Source: CAVZTX01 sp963778375
GTDB lineage: Bacteria > Chloroflexota > Ktedonobacteria > Ktedonobacterales > Ktedonobacteraceae
Assembly: GCA_963778375.1 (NCBI GenBank)
Contig: CAVZTX010000030.1
Location: forward strand, 207,348-271,347
Length of the DNA stretch: 64,000 nt
Direction of reading: 5' to 3'
Within the stretch, counting starts at the first letter, position 1; every line of letters begins with the position of its first letter. The notes beneath the pieces were generated by a model, which saw only the letters and a program-made list of their open reading frames with translations, had not been told where the DNA came from and made no database searches. The position numbers were made by a program, and so were the translations under genes. Shown in pieces: positions 25,491 to 33,926 of this stretch.

Positions 25491-25606
25491 TCAAATCGCG
25501 TCCAACCGCCCGTAGGGGAGGAGCGTTCTCTACGCTTTAGGTGAACCGTCACCCAGAAATGTAGTGGCACCCCTTGTGGATGCCAGATTATTAAGGAGAC
25601 ATATCA

Positions 25607-25924
25607 ATGCGAGATATCCTGCCAGACGTTGAGCGATGGCGCGAACGTGGAGAAAAAGTAGCCGTCGCCACCGTAGTAACAATGTACGGCTCAGCTCCAA
25701 GACGACCCGGCGCAAAACTAGCCGTAAGCGAAACTGGTGAGCTAGCTGGTTCAGTCAGCGGCGGCTGCGTCGAACCCGCCGTCGTAGAAGCTGCAATGGA
25801 AGTAATCAAAGATGGCAAGCCCCAAATGCTCGAATTCGGCATTTCCGAAGAAGATAACTTCGAGAAAATCGGCCTCGCCTGCGGCGGCACCATCCACGTC
25901 TTCGTCGAACGCCTTGACTGGTAA
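25607..25924 (+). CDS. XdhC/CoxI N-terminal-domain protein
   Basis: A 105-residue protein consisting only of the XdhC_CoxI domain: VATVVTMYGSAPRRPGAKLAV then GSVSGGCVEPAVVEAA and a C-terminal LACGGTIHVFVERL. The motif GGCVE and the CGG near the end are the conserved Cys-containing turns of the family, which binds molybdenum cofactor and inserts it, sulfurated, into xanthine-dehydrogenase-type enzymes. AAGGAG lies about nine bases before the ATG. It is encoded apart from the Rossmann half, which follows 24 bp later. Confidence 0.88.
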   Translation: MRDILPDVERWRERGEKVAVATVVTMYGSAPRRPGAKLAVSETGELAGSVSGGCVEPAVVEAAMEVIKDGKPQMLEFGISEEDNFEKIGLACGGTIHVFVERLDW

Positions 25925-25948
25925 AATACATAAAACAGGAGTGCAACG

Positions 25949-26722
25949 ATGAGCGAACTCTACGAGGAACTGAAAGACCTCCTGAAGCAAGAAAAAGGCG
26001 TCGCACTCGCCACTGTAGTGCGTGCGGATGAGCATATTGGCGCAAAACTCCTGGTCTTTCCAGGCAAGAAGACAGAGGGCACGCTAGGAAATGCTGCTCT
26101 TGATGCCTTAGTCGCCGAAGATGCAGAACGCTCGATCTGGAATGGAGACGCGGGCACAATCACCTACACCGTTGAAACAGAATTGGGAGCCATGCCCTTT
26201 GACGTCTTCATTGAAGGCTTTCCACCTCCACCAACCCTCATCATTGTTGGTGCTGGCCATATCGCCATATCCCTGACATCTTTTGCCAAAACGCTCAATT
26301 ACCGTGTCGTCGTCGTAGACGCACGCTCCGCATTTGCCACTCGTGAACGCTTCCCTCATGCCGACGAACTAATTGTTGCATGGCCTGATGAAGTATTGGA
26401 GAATATGGATCTCAATCCGTCTACATCTGTAGCTGTCCTGACGCATGACCCTAAATTTGATAAACCCACATTACAGGTGGTACTCTCGCACCAGGTCGGC
26501 TACGTCGGCGCAATTGGCAGTCGCAAGACAAAAGAGGAACGTGATGAGCGTTTAAGAAAGCAGGGGCTGACAGACGAGCAATTGCGTCGCATTCACGGAC
26601 CAATCGGCTTGAATATCGGCGCAACCTCTCCAGAAGAAATGGCGCTCGCCATCATGGCTGAAATCGTCGCCACACGGCACGGAAAGGATTCGTCTTCCAT
26701 ATTGGACTGGAAAAAGAAGTAA
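25949..26722 (+). CDS. XdhC/CoxF-type molybdenum cofactor insertion protein
   Basis: 257 residues. An N-terminal segment of XdhC_CoxI type (VALATVVRADEHIGAKLLV, about 20-95), without the GGCVE motif, leads to the Rossmann domain XdhC_C, with nucleotide-binding LIIVGAGHIAISL near 92-105 and VVVDARSAFA. Later motifs GYVGAIGSRKTKEER and IGLNIGATSPEEMALAIMAEI are family hallmarks. With the preceding small protein it likely forms one insertion machine for the two CoxL-like enzymes. AGGAG lies about 7 bases before the ATG. Confidence 0.88.
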   Translation: MSELYEELKDLLKQEKGVALATVVRADEHIGAKLLVFPGKKTEGTLGNAALDALVAEDAERSIWNGDAGTITYTVETELGAMPFDVFIEGFPPPPTLIIVGAGHIAISLTSFAKTLNYRVVVVDARSAFATRERFPHADELIVAWPDEVLENMDLNPSTSVAVLTHDPKFDKPTLQVVLSHQVGYVGAIGSRKTKEERDERLRKQGLTDEQLRRIHGPIGLNIGATSPEEMALAIMAEIVATRHGKDSSSILDWKKK

Positions 26723-26858
26723 AGGGCGTAACTTCTAGTGAACTATTTCGTTTTATAACAATGGGATACATATTTTTCATTTGCTATCGGGATGAGATTG
26801 ATAGGGTATGATAAAACGTTTATATTATGGTATGCATTTATTCAGAAAAGGATAATAT

Positions 26859-28376
26859 ATGAGCGATAATGACTTTAATTCGGATGATTCAACAGATAAA
26901 ATGCCACCGCGCCAACCATCTCAACCAGATCAGCAGGGCAAACTGATTATAGGTGGCTTTCAAAACTCACCCAAACGACCTGATCGTAGGCCGTATCAAT
27001 ATCAGCCACAATCTCCTTCTCCAGATCAGCAAGTAGAGCCGCCAAAAGTGTATCCACAGCGGCAGGCAATGCCTCCGTATCAAAATCCAGGACAGCCAGC
27101 ACGTCCTAACCAGCCTGTATCCTATCCCCAACAGCAGGCATATTCTGCCAATCCAGGACAGCCAATGGCAAACCCGCAGCGACAGCCTGGCTCTTCGTAT
27201 CCATATCAAGGGCAGCCTGCCCAATCGGCACAACCTATACAACCCGCCATGCGTGTCTCCCCTGGAAATCCTGGCGTACCGGCTTATCCCGCACCTCAAC
27301 CTGGACAAATGCCTGGAACTCCTGGCCCAAGATTGCCCCATAGGCGGGGAAAGCGTCCGCTGGGAAAACGCAGGGGATGCCTGATAAGCCTGCTTGTAGT
27401 GCTTGTACTGCTGATTGTCTTTGTCAGTTTTGCAGTCGTAACCCTTCAGAAGGTGCTCGCCTTTGGCTCAGCCATCTCTACCCAGAAGAACGCGCTCAGC
27501 ACGCAAACAGGCTATATGAGTACCAGTGATCGCGTCAATATCCTCGTGATGGGCTATGGTGGTGGCACACACCAGGGAGCGAATTTGACCGACTCGATGA
27601 TGGTCATGAGTGTGCTGCCACAAAGCCATCATACAACGCTCATCTCCGTTCCACGTGATCTGTGGGTCCAGGTACCCTCCGGTTCTGGAAACTACCAGAA
27701 GATCAACAGCGTCTACGAGGTTGGTTCAAATAACGGAGTAAACCCTGCCGCAGGTGGAGACGCGGCGGCTCAAAAGGTATCACTCATTACAGGTTTAAAT
27801 GTCCCATACTGGTTGACGATTAATTTCCAGGGCTTCCGCGACTTCATCAACGCCATCGGTGGCGTCGATGTCTATGTCCCCGATTCATTTAATGCCTGCT
27901 ACCCCAAGAACGATGATGCAAGCATCGATGCAAGTTGGATCAAAATCCAATTCAACAAAGGCATGCAGCATATGGATGGTAACACAGCCATCGAGTATGC
28001 TCGTGCTCGTGAACCACTGGAAGTGTGCGGTATGGGCACATCGATGAACCAAGCCGAGTTGACCGACTTTGCACGCTCTGCCCGTCAGCAGATCATCATT
28101 AAAGCCGCCTTGAGCAAGGTAAAGGAAATAGGCACATGGCCGAAGCTCTACAATGCATTGAATGCTCTGCAGCACACCATCTATACCAATTTGTCCCTGG
28201 CCGACCTCGCGGAATTTGCTCTGCACATGGATTTGAACGGTGCCCACCGCGTGGGCCTGAGCAACCAGAATGTACTTGTGGATGCAACATCAAATGACGG
28301 CCAGTATATCCTCTTACCAGCCAATAATAACTGGCAAGCCATCATAAACTATGTGAAGCAGCAGTTGTATAACTGA
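26859..28376 (+). CDS. LytR-CpsA-Psr (LCP) family cell-wall ligase
   Basis: 505 residues. The first 165 are a Pro/Gln-rich disordered cytoplasmic region, followed by a basic patch (RRGKRPLGKRRG), one membrane helix (LISLLVVLVLLIVFVSFAV, about 175-195) and an extracellular LCP domain. In that domain are TDSMMVMSVLP, ISVPRDLWV, INSVYEVG, INAIGGVDVYVP and NTAIEYARARE, with the conserved Asp and Arg residues that hold the polyprenyl pyrophosphate. LCP enzymes attach glycopolymers to peptidoglycan or proteins. AAAGGA lies just ahead of the ATG. Confidence 0.9.
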   Translation: MSDNDFNSDDSTDKMPPRQPSQPDQQGKLIIGGFQNSPKRPDRRPYQYQPQSPSPDQQVEPPKVYPQRQAMPPYQNPGQPARPNQPVSYPQQQAYSANPGQPMANPQRQPGSSYPYQGQPAQSAQPIQPAMRVSPGNPGVPAYPAPQPGQMPGTPGPRLPHRRGKRPLGKRRGCLISLLVVLVLLIVFVSFAVVTLQKVLAFGSAISTQKNALSTQTGYMSTSDRVNILVMGYGGGTHQGANLTDSMMVMSVLPQSHHTTLISVPRDLWVQVPSGSGNYQKINSVYEVGSNNGVNPAAGGDAAAQKVSLITGLNVPYWLTINFQGFRDFINAIGGVDVYVPDSFNACYPKNDDASIDASWIKIQFNKGMQHMDGNTAIEYARAREPLEVCGMGTSMNQAELTDFARSARQQIIIKAALSKVKEIGTWPKLYNALNALQHTIYTNLSLADLAEFALHMDLNGAHRVGLSNQNVLVDATSNDGQYILLPANNNWQAIINYVKQQLYN

Positions 28377-28398
28377 CACTGAGCAATTCTGTCAGACT

Positions 28399-29613
28399 TC
28401 AATTGGAACGCCTGCGCGAGAGATGCTCAACCATCCAGCGAGCTATCGTAGCATTGATCTCCCCCGGAACGGGCTGCGGGCCTGAGGGGAGATCTTTGTA
28501 ATGAGTTGCCAGATATGCAAGCGATTGGGCCTGTAAAGCAAATCCTAAATCCATCGTCTCAATTGGATTACCTCCACCGCCTGCCAGGTTAAGCATCTCA
28601 CCCCTAGCCAGCAGCGTAATCCGCCTTCCATCTGCCATCGTAAAAAGTTCAACCCACTCGCGAAAACGCTCAACCGTAGTCGCTCTCTTTCTCAGTTCAG
28701 CAATGTCAATTTCCCATGAAAAGTGCCCAGCATTCCCAAGGATAGCCCCATCTGGCAAATGGTCAAACGAATTACCAGTAATAACTCCTGGCCTTCCCGT
28801 CGCCGTAATAAACACCTCGCCAACGTCTAGCGCCTCCTCGAGCGTCCTCACAAACATCCCATCGAGCACCGCCTCAAGTGCTCGTATGGAATCCGGTTCT
28901 ACCACCGTGACATGCCCACCAAGCCTATGCAGGCAGCGAGCAATTCCCCGCCCTACCGAGCCATAACCAAACACCACAAAACTCCGAGACTGCACTAGCA
29001 AGTTCGTCTCGCGCATAAATCCTTCAACGATGCTTGGTCCAACCCCATGCTCATTCTCCATAATTAGCTTGAGCGGGCTGTCATTGATCACGATAATCGG
29101 GAACGATACTGTACCGTGCAATTCTCCCCGTAAGCGGTTGGCTCCGGTCGTTGTCTCCTCCGTGCTAGCAATAACATGGCCTTGACCCGCTTTGGCGAGA
29201 TACGTCGCCACGAGATCGGCTCCGTTATCTAGGAGAAGATGAGGGTCATGTGACAATACCTGGCGTATGTTCTCTTGATGCCTGCTACTATCATCCTCCT
29301 GCTGCCCATAAACAATAATCCCAGCATGTCTGAGCGCGGCCACCACATCATTCTTCGTTGTGCCTGGACTGCCAGTAATAACCACATTGGCCTCACCTGC
29401 CTGTAGAACAGAACACAGCACCGCCGTCTTCGGCTCTACATGCAAACACATACCAATAGTCAGCCCGGCGAACGGCTTCGTCTCACGAAACTGCTCTTTC
29501 AATCTCTGAAGAAGCCCCTGATGAAGTTCAGCCCAACGAATCTTTTGCATACCCTGCTCAACAAGATGATCCTGCGGTGTACTCTGTTCTTGTTTATCGG
29601 TCATAGCTAACAT
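28399..29613 (-). CDS. Divergent S-adenosylhomocysteine-hydrolase-like protein
   Basis: 404 residues with the SAHH fold order: CLHVEPKTAVLCSVL, DNGADLVATYL, STEETTTGANRL, then INDSPLKLIMEN and the NAD-binding loop VVFGYGSVGRGIARCL. In the substrate loop the classical N, D, S and K are kept (NDSxxK), but the usual FDN has become MEN, replacing Asp by Glu, and the C-terminal KPDHYRY of true SAHH, which closes over NAD, is absent. Substrate could therefore differ (for example another nucleosyl-homocysteine). Start either ATG 29613 or 29604. Convergent with the LCP gene. Confidence 0.78.
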   Translation of the reverse strand: MLAMTDKQEQSTPQDHLVEQGMQKIRWAELHQGLLQRLKEQFRETKPFAGLTIGMCLHVEPKTAVLCSVLQAGEANVVITGSPGTTKNDVVAALRHAGIIVYGQQEDDSSRHQENIRQVLSHDPHLLLDNGADLVATYLAKAGQGHVIASTEETTTGANRLRGELHGTVSFPIIVINDSPLKLIMENEHGVGPSIVEGFMRETNLLVQSRSFVVFGYGSVGRGIARCLHRLGGHVTVVEPDSIRALEAVLDGMFVRTLEEALDVGEVFITATGRPGVITGNSFDHLPDGAILGNAGHFSWEIDIAELRKRATTVERFREWVELFTMADGRRITLLARGEMLNLAGGGGNPIETMDLGFALQAQSLAYLATHYKDLPSGPQPVPGEINATIARWMVEHLSRRRSN

Positions 29614-29665
29614 CTTTCTCTTCAGATAGATAAGCTTATGCTAGCGGTTCTTAAGCGATCATCAG

Positions 29666-30157
29666 CTACAGCCATGGGAACACGGTCAAAATATCGACGC
29701 CCCATCTCCAGTTACTCACCCCATATGCCCAATCAGGCGTCAGTCCCACCTCAATAAATGAGCCAGAATAGCCCAAGAGATCGCCATCGGCCACATGCTC
29801 ACCCACATAGACGCTGCTCGTATTGATTTGCACATACATATATGGTGACCCACCGGCGTGGCTAGGATGGTCGAGCTTCCAGGTGATATCCATGACGCAT
29901 TCGCCATCCCAACACTCCTCTTGGCTAAAGGTGATCGTACCAGATCGCAGAGCCGTTATGGGCAAGCCCTGCGTCCACAAATCGACGCCATGCTCCTCGT
30001 TTTGTCCATATCGTTGAGTGATAGGACAATGATCCCACTTAGTACATGCACTGGCATGCGCCTGAAAGAGCTTAATACCCACGAAGAGCGTGGCGAGTAG
30101 CACTGTGAGCAGGACGAGTCCCCGTAAGTACATCAGAGTCGTAAATAGTTTGTTCAT
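29666..30157 (-). CDS. Exported M23-like domain protein, probably inactive
   Basis: 163 residues from ATG 30157 (AGGAGG seven bases upstream; the in-frame start at 30187 lacks this). A hydrophobic N-terminus (about 10-30) is a signal or anchor. The rest resembles the M23/LytM beta fold: ITQRYGQNEEHGVDL holds the first two Zn ligands (H56, D59), then PITALRSGTITF and VYVGEHVADGDLLGYSGS. The later His ligands are lost: the HLS position reads VQIN and the HLHFE strand is missing. It may bind peptidoglycan without cutting. Stands alone. Confidence 0.6.
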   Translation of the reverse strand: MNKLFTTLMYLRGLVLLTVLLATLFVGIKLFQAHASACTKWDHCPITQRYGQNEEHGVDLWTQGLPITALRSGTITFSQEECWDGECVMDITWKLDHPSHAGGSPYMYVQINTSSVYVGEHVADGDLLGYSGSFIEVGLTPDWAYGVSNWRWGVDILTVFPWL

Positions 30158-30981
30158 ATTGGTTCCTCCTAGTGCTTTGTATACCACAGTTGCTTATATT
30201 GTTATGCTTGTATGTATGGTTGATGGGAGAGATGGACTATATGGTGGTAAAGAGAACATGTTTTTGGGGAAATTCATCAGTCTCAGGAAAGTGTTGCCCA
30301 CTTTAACCCAGTGACAGCTCGCTTGCTTTAATATATACTTAAACCAGAAGAGCAAACGCCGCTCCTCAACTGCCCTCCTCTGGTCGCGTACTTCTCTTTT
30401 AGGAGCCATCTCAAATCAGCTCAGCGAAAGCCCCCACCATAGGAGCCATAATCAGCACCTGAACAACTGAATCAGAAAATAACGACAGTGCTCAGTTAAG
30501 TGTCATCGACTGATATCCACTCATAAAGTGGGAGCACACTGGGAAACGCCCTTTTCCGAGCGGGTTGAGGTGTTGTGTTCCCTTGGGCGTCAACTATACA
30601 CGCATGCGTCCACTCCTCGTCGCGGTGAGAATGGCGGAATGGAGCAGGGAGCAGCTTGTATTGCCATCATGGTCACCCAAGGGTGGGGTGTACCAGTCTC
30701 TCGGCACGTAGATTGCCGCAAAGGTCTCTCCTCAAAGCTCCCGTATGCTTTTTGGGCCGTCTCTCTCTGGCCGAGTAAGCTAGCTATGAGTGGATGTCAG
30801 GTCTGTTTCCACATAAAAGAAAAATAAAAATCCAATGTCCCAATGTCTCCGCGTCCCCGAATCATACAATTGCTCAATTAACACTAATGATGTATGATAG
30901 CGACGTCATAATCACCCACGCACAATTATCACTTTGCGTGAACAAAATAACATTATCGAAATGCAGTGAGGGAACCATAAC
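30158..30981. other. Long intergenic region before the FHA pseudokinase gene
   Basis: About 820 bp. I see no gene with a ribosome site or family match and no clear RNA. Several short frames (for example 30528-30827) are spurious by composition. The last 150 bp are AT-rich and should contain the promoter of the next gene. Confidence 0.45.
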
Positions 30982-32376
30982 ATGCTAGATAAAGCCCAAA
31001 ATAACCCTCGACTGATCGGCGGCATCTACCGGATGGGACAGCTTATTACATCAGGTCCCATGCTTTCCATCTACACCGCCTATAACCGTAATACCACCGA
31101 TGTAGTCGGCCTCCTGGTCTTTGAACTACCGTCAATGTTTGACTACCAGATGGTCTCCGGCCTGCTTCAAGCCCTGGAGCGGCGTAGACAGGTGCAATCT
31201 CCACATGTCATTCAAGTGCATGACTGGGGAATTGATGGCTCTCGTGCCTATATCGCCACCGACCCTCCACGTGGCGTCACATTGCGGCGTGTTCTTGATA
31301 ACGAGAATATTAATGTGCAGTATGCCATTGACCTTGCGCGACAGATGACAATGGGACTCTGTGCATTACAAGCGCAAGGAATCATGGGCACAGACCTGCG
31401 CCCGCAACTAATTACAGTAGACAGTGTAGAAATGTCAAATCGCGCGCAACTTGACGATGTTGGATTGCGCTCCTTACTCAAGGAACTGGGCTATATCAAT
31501 AGTCAGCATCCCAATGATATTGGCTATCTTGATCCACGCTATGCGCCACCTGAATGGATTGCAGGAAGTCAGGCCGGTCCTTGGAGCGATGTCTATTCGT
31601 TAGGACTACTTTTGTTTGAGTTGATCACAGGTCGACCTCCTTTCGTTGGTCGAAACGCCGAGGAAACCGGAATGCTGCAAACTACCAGCCCTATTCCTCG
31701 CATAGCGCAGTTTAAACAAGGAACGCCCGAAACATTGCAAGCAGTAGTTGATAAGGCACTTGCGAAAAATCCTATCACTCGCTATGCCAATGCAGCAGCG
31801 TTATTAACTGCAATAGAGGAAATTCAGCTTGCTCATCGTTCTCCCCTATCGGGTGAGAGTACAGGATTTGGAGCAACCGTATCACCTGGACAAGGCCCAT
31901 TAACAAAAGAGATGGCAAGTGTTGGTGATGATCTTTCCTTACGCGCTACCGTAATTGAAGGTCGTCCCCGTCCCGGACAGCCTTCAACTGAACCTGTATC
32001 GGCTGTTCCGACAGCAAAAGGCGTCTTTGCCTATCTCGTTACAGAAATAGATAGTACCGAGACCATGCAGTTTGTACTGCCTAAGGAGAGCGTGGTAGTT
32101 GGACGTGTCGACCCCAAACGCAACCTCAAGCCCGATATTGATCTCACTTCACTTGACCCAAAAATGACCGTCTCGCGTCAACACGCACGTATTCGCTACG
32201 AAGGCACCTTCTTCTATATTGAAGACCTCAAGAGCCGTAACAAAACACGCCTGGGTGATTTGGTGCTCACTCCTCTCAAGTCAGAGATGTTGCACCACGG
32301 TGATCAAGTGCAATTTGGTGCCGTACGCCTAGTGTTTAAAGTTCCTGGCATAGAGGATAAAAAAAGTAGTGGGTAG
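30982..32376 (+). CDS. Pseudokinase with C-terminal FHA domain
   Basis: 464 residues. Residues 10-275 have the Ser/Thr kinase fold and a good C-lobe (PPEWIAGSQAGPWSDVYSLG, LFELITGRPPF) but the catalytic parts are gone: the Gly-loop reads GQLITSGPMLS, the VAIK lysine is replaced in VVGLLVFELP, HRDLKPxN reads GTDLRPQLI, and DFG reads DVG. After a linker, the FHA domain (about 350-455) keeps VVGR, SRQHARI and the KSRNKT loop needed to bind phosphothreonine. It is likely a scaffold that reads phosphorylation by kinases such as the one at 507-2150. Confidence 0.82.
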   Translation: MLDKAQNNPRLIGGIYRMGQLITSGPMLSIYTAYNRNTTDVVGLLVFELPSMFDYQMVSGLLQALERRRQVQSPHVIQVHDWGIDGSRAYIATDPPRGVTLRRVLDNENINVQYAIDLARQMTMGLCALQAQGIMGTDLRPQLITVDSVEMSNRAQLDDVGLRSLLKELGYINSQHPNDIGYLDPRYAPPEWIAGSQAGPWSDVYSLGLLLFELITGRPPFVGRNAEETGMLQTTSPIPRIAQFKQGTPETLQAVVDKALAKNPITRYANAAALLTAIEEIQLAHRSPLSGESTGFGATVSPGQGPLTKEMASVGDDLSLRATVIEGRPRPGQPSTEPVSAVPTAKGVFAYLVTEIDSTETMQFVLPKESVVVGRVDPKRNLKPDIDLTSLDPKMTVSRQHARIRYEGTFFYIEDLKSRNKTRLGDLVLTPLKSEMLHHGDQVQFGAVRLVFKVPGIEDKKSSG

Positions 32377-32523
32377 ATGATACAAATCCTTCCCCCAGCT
32401 ATCAAATCCTCTTTGGTTCAGGTTGATATCTTCCTCGCTGAAACTGTATAGTTAAAGAGAAACGTATCTTTCCTGGCTATCTCTGAGATAGCCAGTCTTG
32501 TTTAACCAGGAAAGGAAAACCAT

Positions 32524-32844
32524 ATGGGCTTTGATCAGTACCACGAACCGGCCAACGAACTATCGCAAGAGACACGAACCTTCGCTCGCATAATTGCCTC
32601 CTTACAGGAAGAAGCTGAAGCGATTGGCTGGTACCAGCAGCGTCTTTCTGTCGAGCAAGACGAAGAAGCCAGAAGGATTATGGAGCATGCGCAGGAAGAG
32701 GAGTTTTTGCACTTCTCCCTCGATCTTGAATTTCTGCTGCGCCGCACTCCTAAATGGCGCGTTGGAGCTAAAAGAATCCTCTTCCAGAGCGGCGATATGA
32801 TTGAAAACGCGGAGAAAGGTGAAGAGGAAGAGGATAAAATGTAG
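32524..32844 (+). CDS. Encapsulated-ferritin-like (EncFtn) protein without encapsulin
   Basis: A 106-residue two-helix protein. EEAEAIGWYQQR (residues 29-40) and HAQEEEFLHF (55-64) match the EncFtn family that oxidises Fe(II) inside encapsulin shells. Ferroxidase-site equivalents are present: E30, W36, Y37, E60 and H63, each two residues below the R. rubrum numbering (E32, W38, Y39, E62, H65) as I recall it. AGGAAAGG precedes the ATG. The C-terminus is acidic (EKGEEEEDKM) with no hydrophobic cargo-loading peptide, and no encapsulin gene is in the window. It may be a free iron-handling protein. Confidence 0.8.
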   Translation: MGFDQYHEPANELSQETRTFARIIASLQEEAEAIGWYQQRLSVEQDEEARRIMEHAQEEEFLHFSLDLEFLLRRTPKWRVGAKRILFQSGDMIENAEKGEEEEDKM

Positions 32845-32876
32845 GCTCGAAAAAGCCTCAGACTTGCATCTCTTCC

Positions 32877-33923
32877 TTATATCGTATTTGCAATAGCAAT
32901 CAAATCGGCTAAAAGCCCCTGACCCGTCTGTAAGCGGCCAGCTCCTGGGCCAATAATGGTTACCTCCGGCAGCGTGTCCGTTTGAACAGCAATAGCATTC
33001 GTTACACCATCAACTCGAGCCAGTGGATCACTCAATGGCAGTTCTACTGGCTCAACACGTGCTTCTAGCGGCGCTTTTCCCTCGCCATCCAAGGGTAGCC
33101 GCAGTGAAGCAACGAGTTTGATCCGTTTGCCCTCGCTATTTGCCCTCGCTACCTGCTCCCTGGTAAGTGTAGTGATTCCCTCTCGGATAACCTGATCAGG
33201 CTTGAGCGGATGACTAAAGATTAACGCTGACAGGATCAGCGCCTTTGCCAGTGTATCGTAACCCTCAACATCGGCAGTCGGATCAGCTTCAGCATAGCCA
33301 TGCATTTGTGCCTCCGCGAGCGCCTCTTCATAGTCATGACCCGCCGTCATAGCGCTGAGGATGTAGTTCGTGGTACCGTTCAGAATACCGCGAATAGCAA
33401 GAACATTTGCCCCTGCCATGCCTTCTCGAATGGTGCTGATCACCGGTGTGCCTGCCATCACAGTTGATTCCATACGCAACTGTACATGATGCTGGCTTGC
33501 TAATGAGAAAAGTTCGTTTGCCGCCAGTGCTCCAGGCCCTTTATTAGCCGTGATGACATGCATCTCTTGTTCAAGTGCGGCGCGAATATGGCTTATCCCC
33601 GGTTCGGCATCACGCAAATTGGTGCCGGTAGCTTCTGCCAGCACATCTCCGCCCGTAGCCCGTAATCCTTCTAGGGCGTTCTCCCAGTGCTTTACCCCTG
33701 GATAATCTGTCAGAGGTTGTTTAGACGCTGCGAGTTCTAATAGCGTTGGTATATCCAGTCTATCGTCGTGGTAAATGAAGCCGTGGCGAGCGTTCGCTAC
33801 ACTGATCAAGGTGACTTCAAGCTTGAAATCCTGCATCAACAGGTCGCGCTTCTTGACGAGCAGTTCTGCTAATCCTTGTCCAACCGTACCGAAGCCGAGA
33901 ATTGAAAGACGAAGTCGTTTCAT
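32877..33923 (-). CDS. hom: Homoserine dehydrogenase
   Basis: 348 residues, the short form without a C-terminal ACT domain. NAD(P)-binding GFGTVGQGLAELL is at the N-terminus; GTTNYILSAM and AEADPTADVEGYDTLAKALIL are the family's catalytic-region motifs. It reduces aspartate semialdehyde to homoserine for threonine, methionine and isoleucine synthesis. Without an ACT domain feedback control is not built in. It starts three bases after murJ ends, so both share a transcript even though the roles are unrelated. Confidence 0.93.
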   Translation of the reverse strand: MKRLRLSILGFGTVGQGLAELLVKKRDLLMQDFKLEVTLISVANARHGFIYHDDRLDIPTLLELAASKQPLTDYPGVKHWENALEGLRATGGDVLAEATGTNLRDAEPGISHIRAALEQEMHVITANKGPGALAANELFSLASQHHVQLRMESTVMAGTPVISTIREGMAGANVLAIRGILNGTTNYILSAMTAGHDYEEALAEAQMHGYAEADPTADVEGYDTLAKALILSALIFSHPLKPDQVIREGITTLTREQVARANSEGKRIKLVASLRLPLDGEGKAPLEARVEPVELPLSDPLARVDGVTNAIAVQTDTLPEVTIIGPGAGRLQTGQGLLADLIAIANTI

Positions 33924-33926
33924 TTC

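Noticed and set aside
30194..30409. 71-codon minus-strand frame
   Set aside because: No ribosome site, unrecognised, mixed composition; treated as chance.
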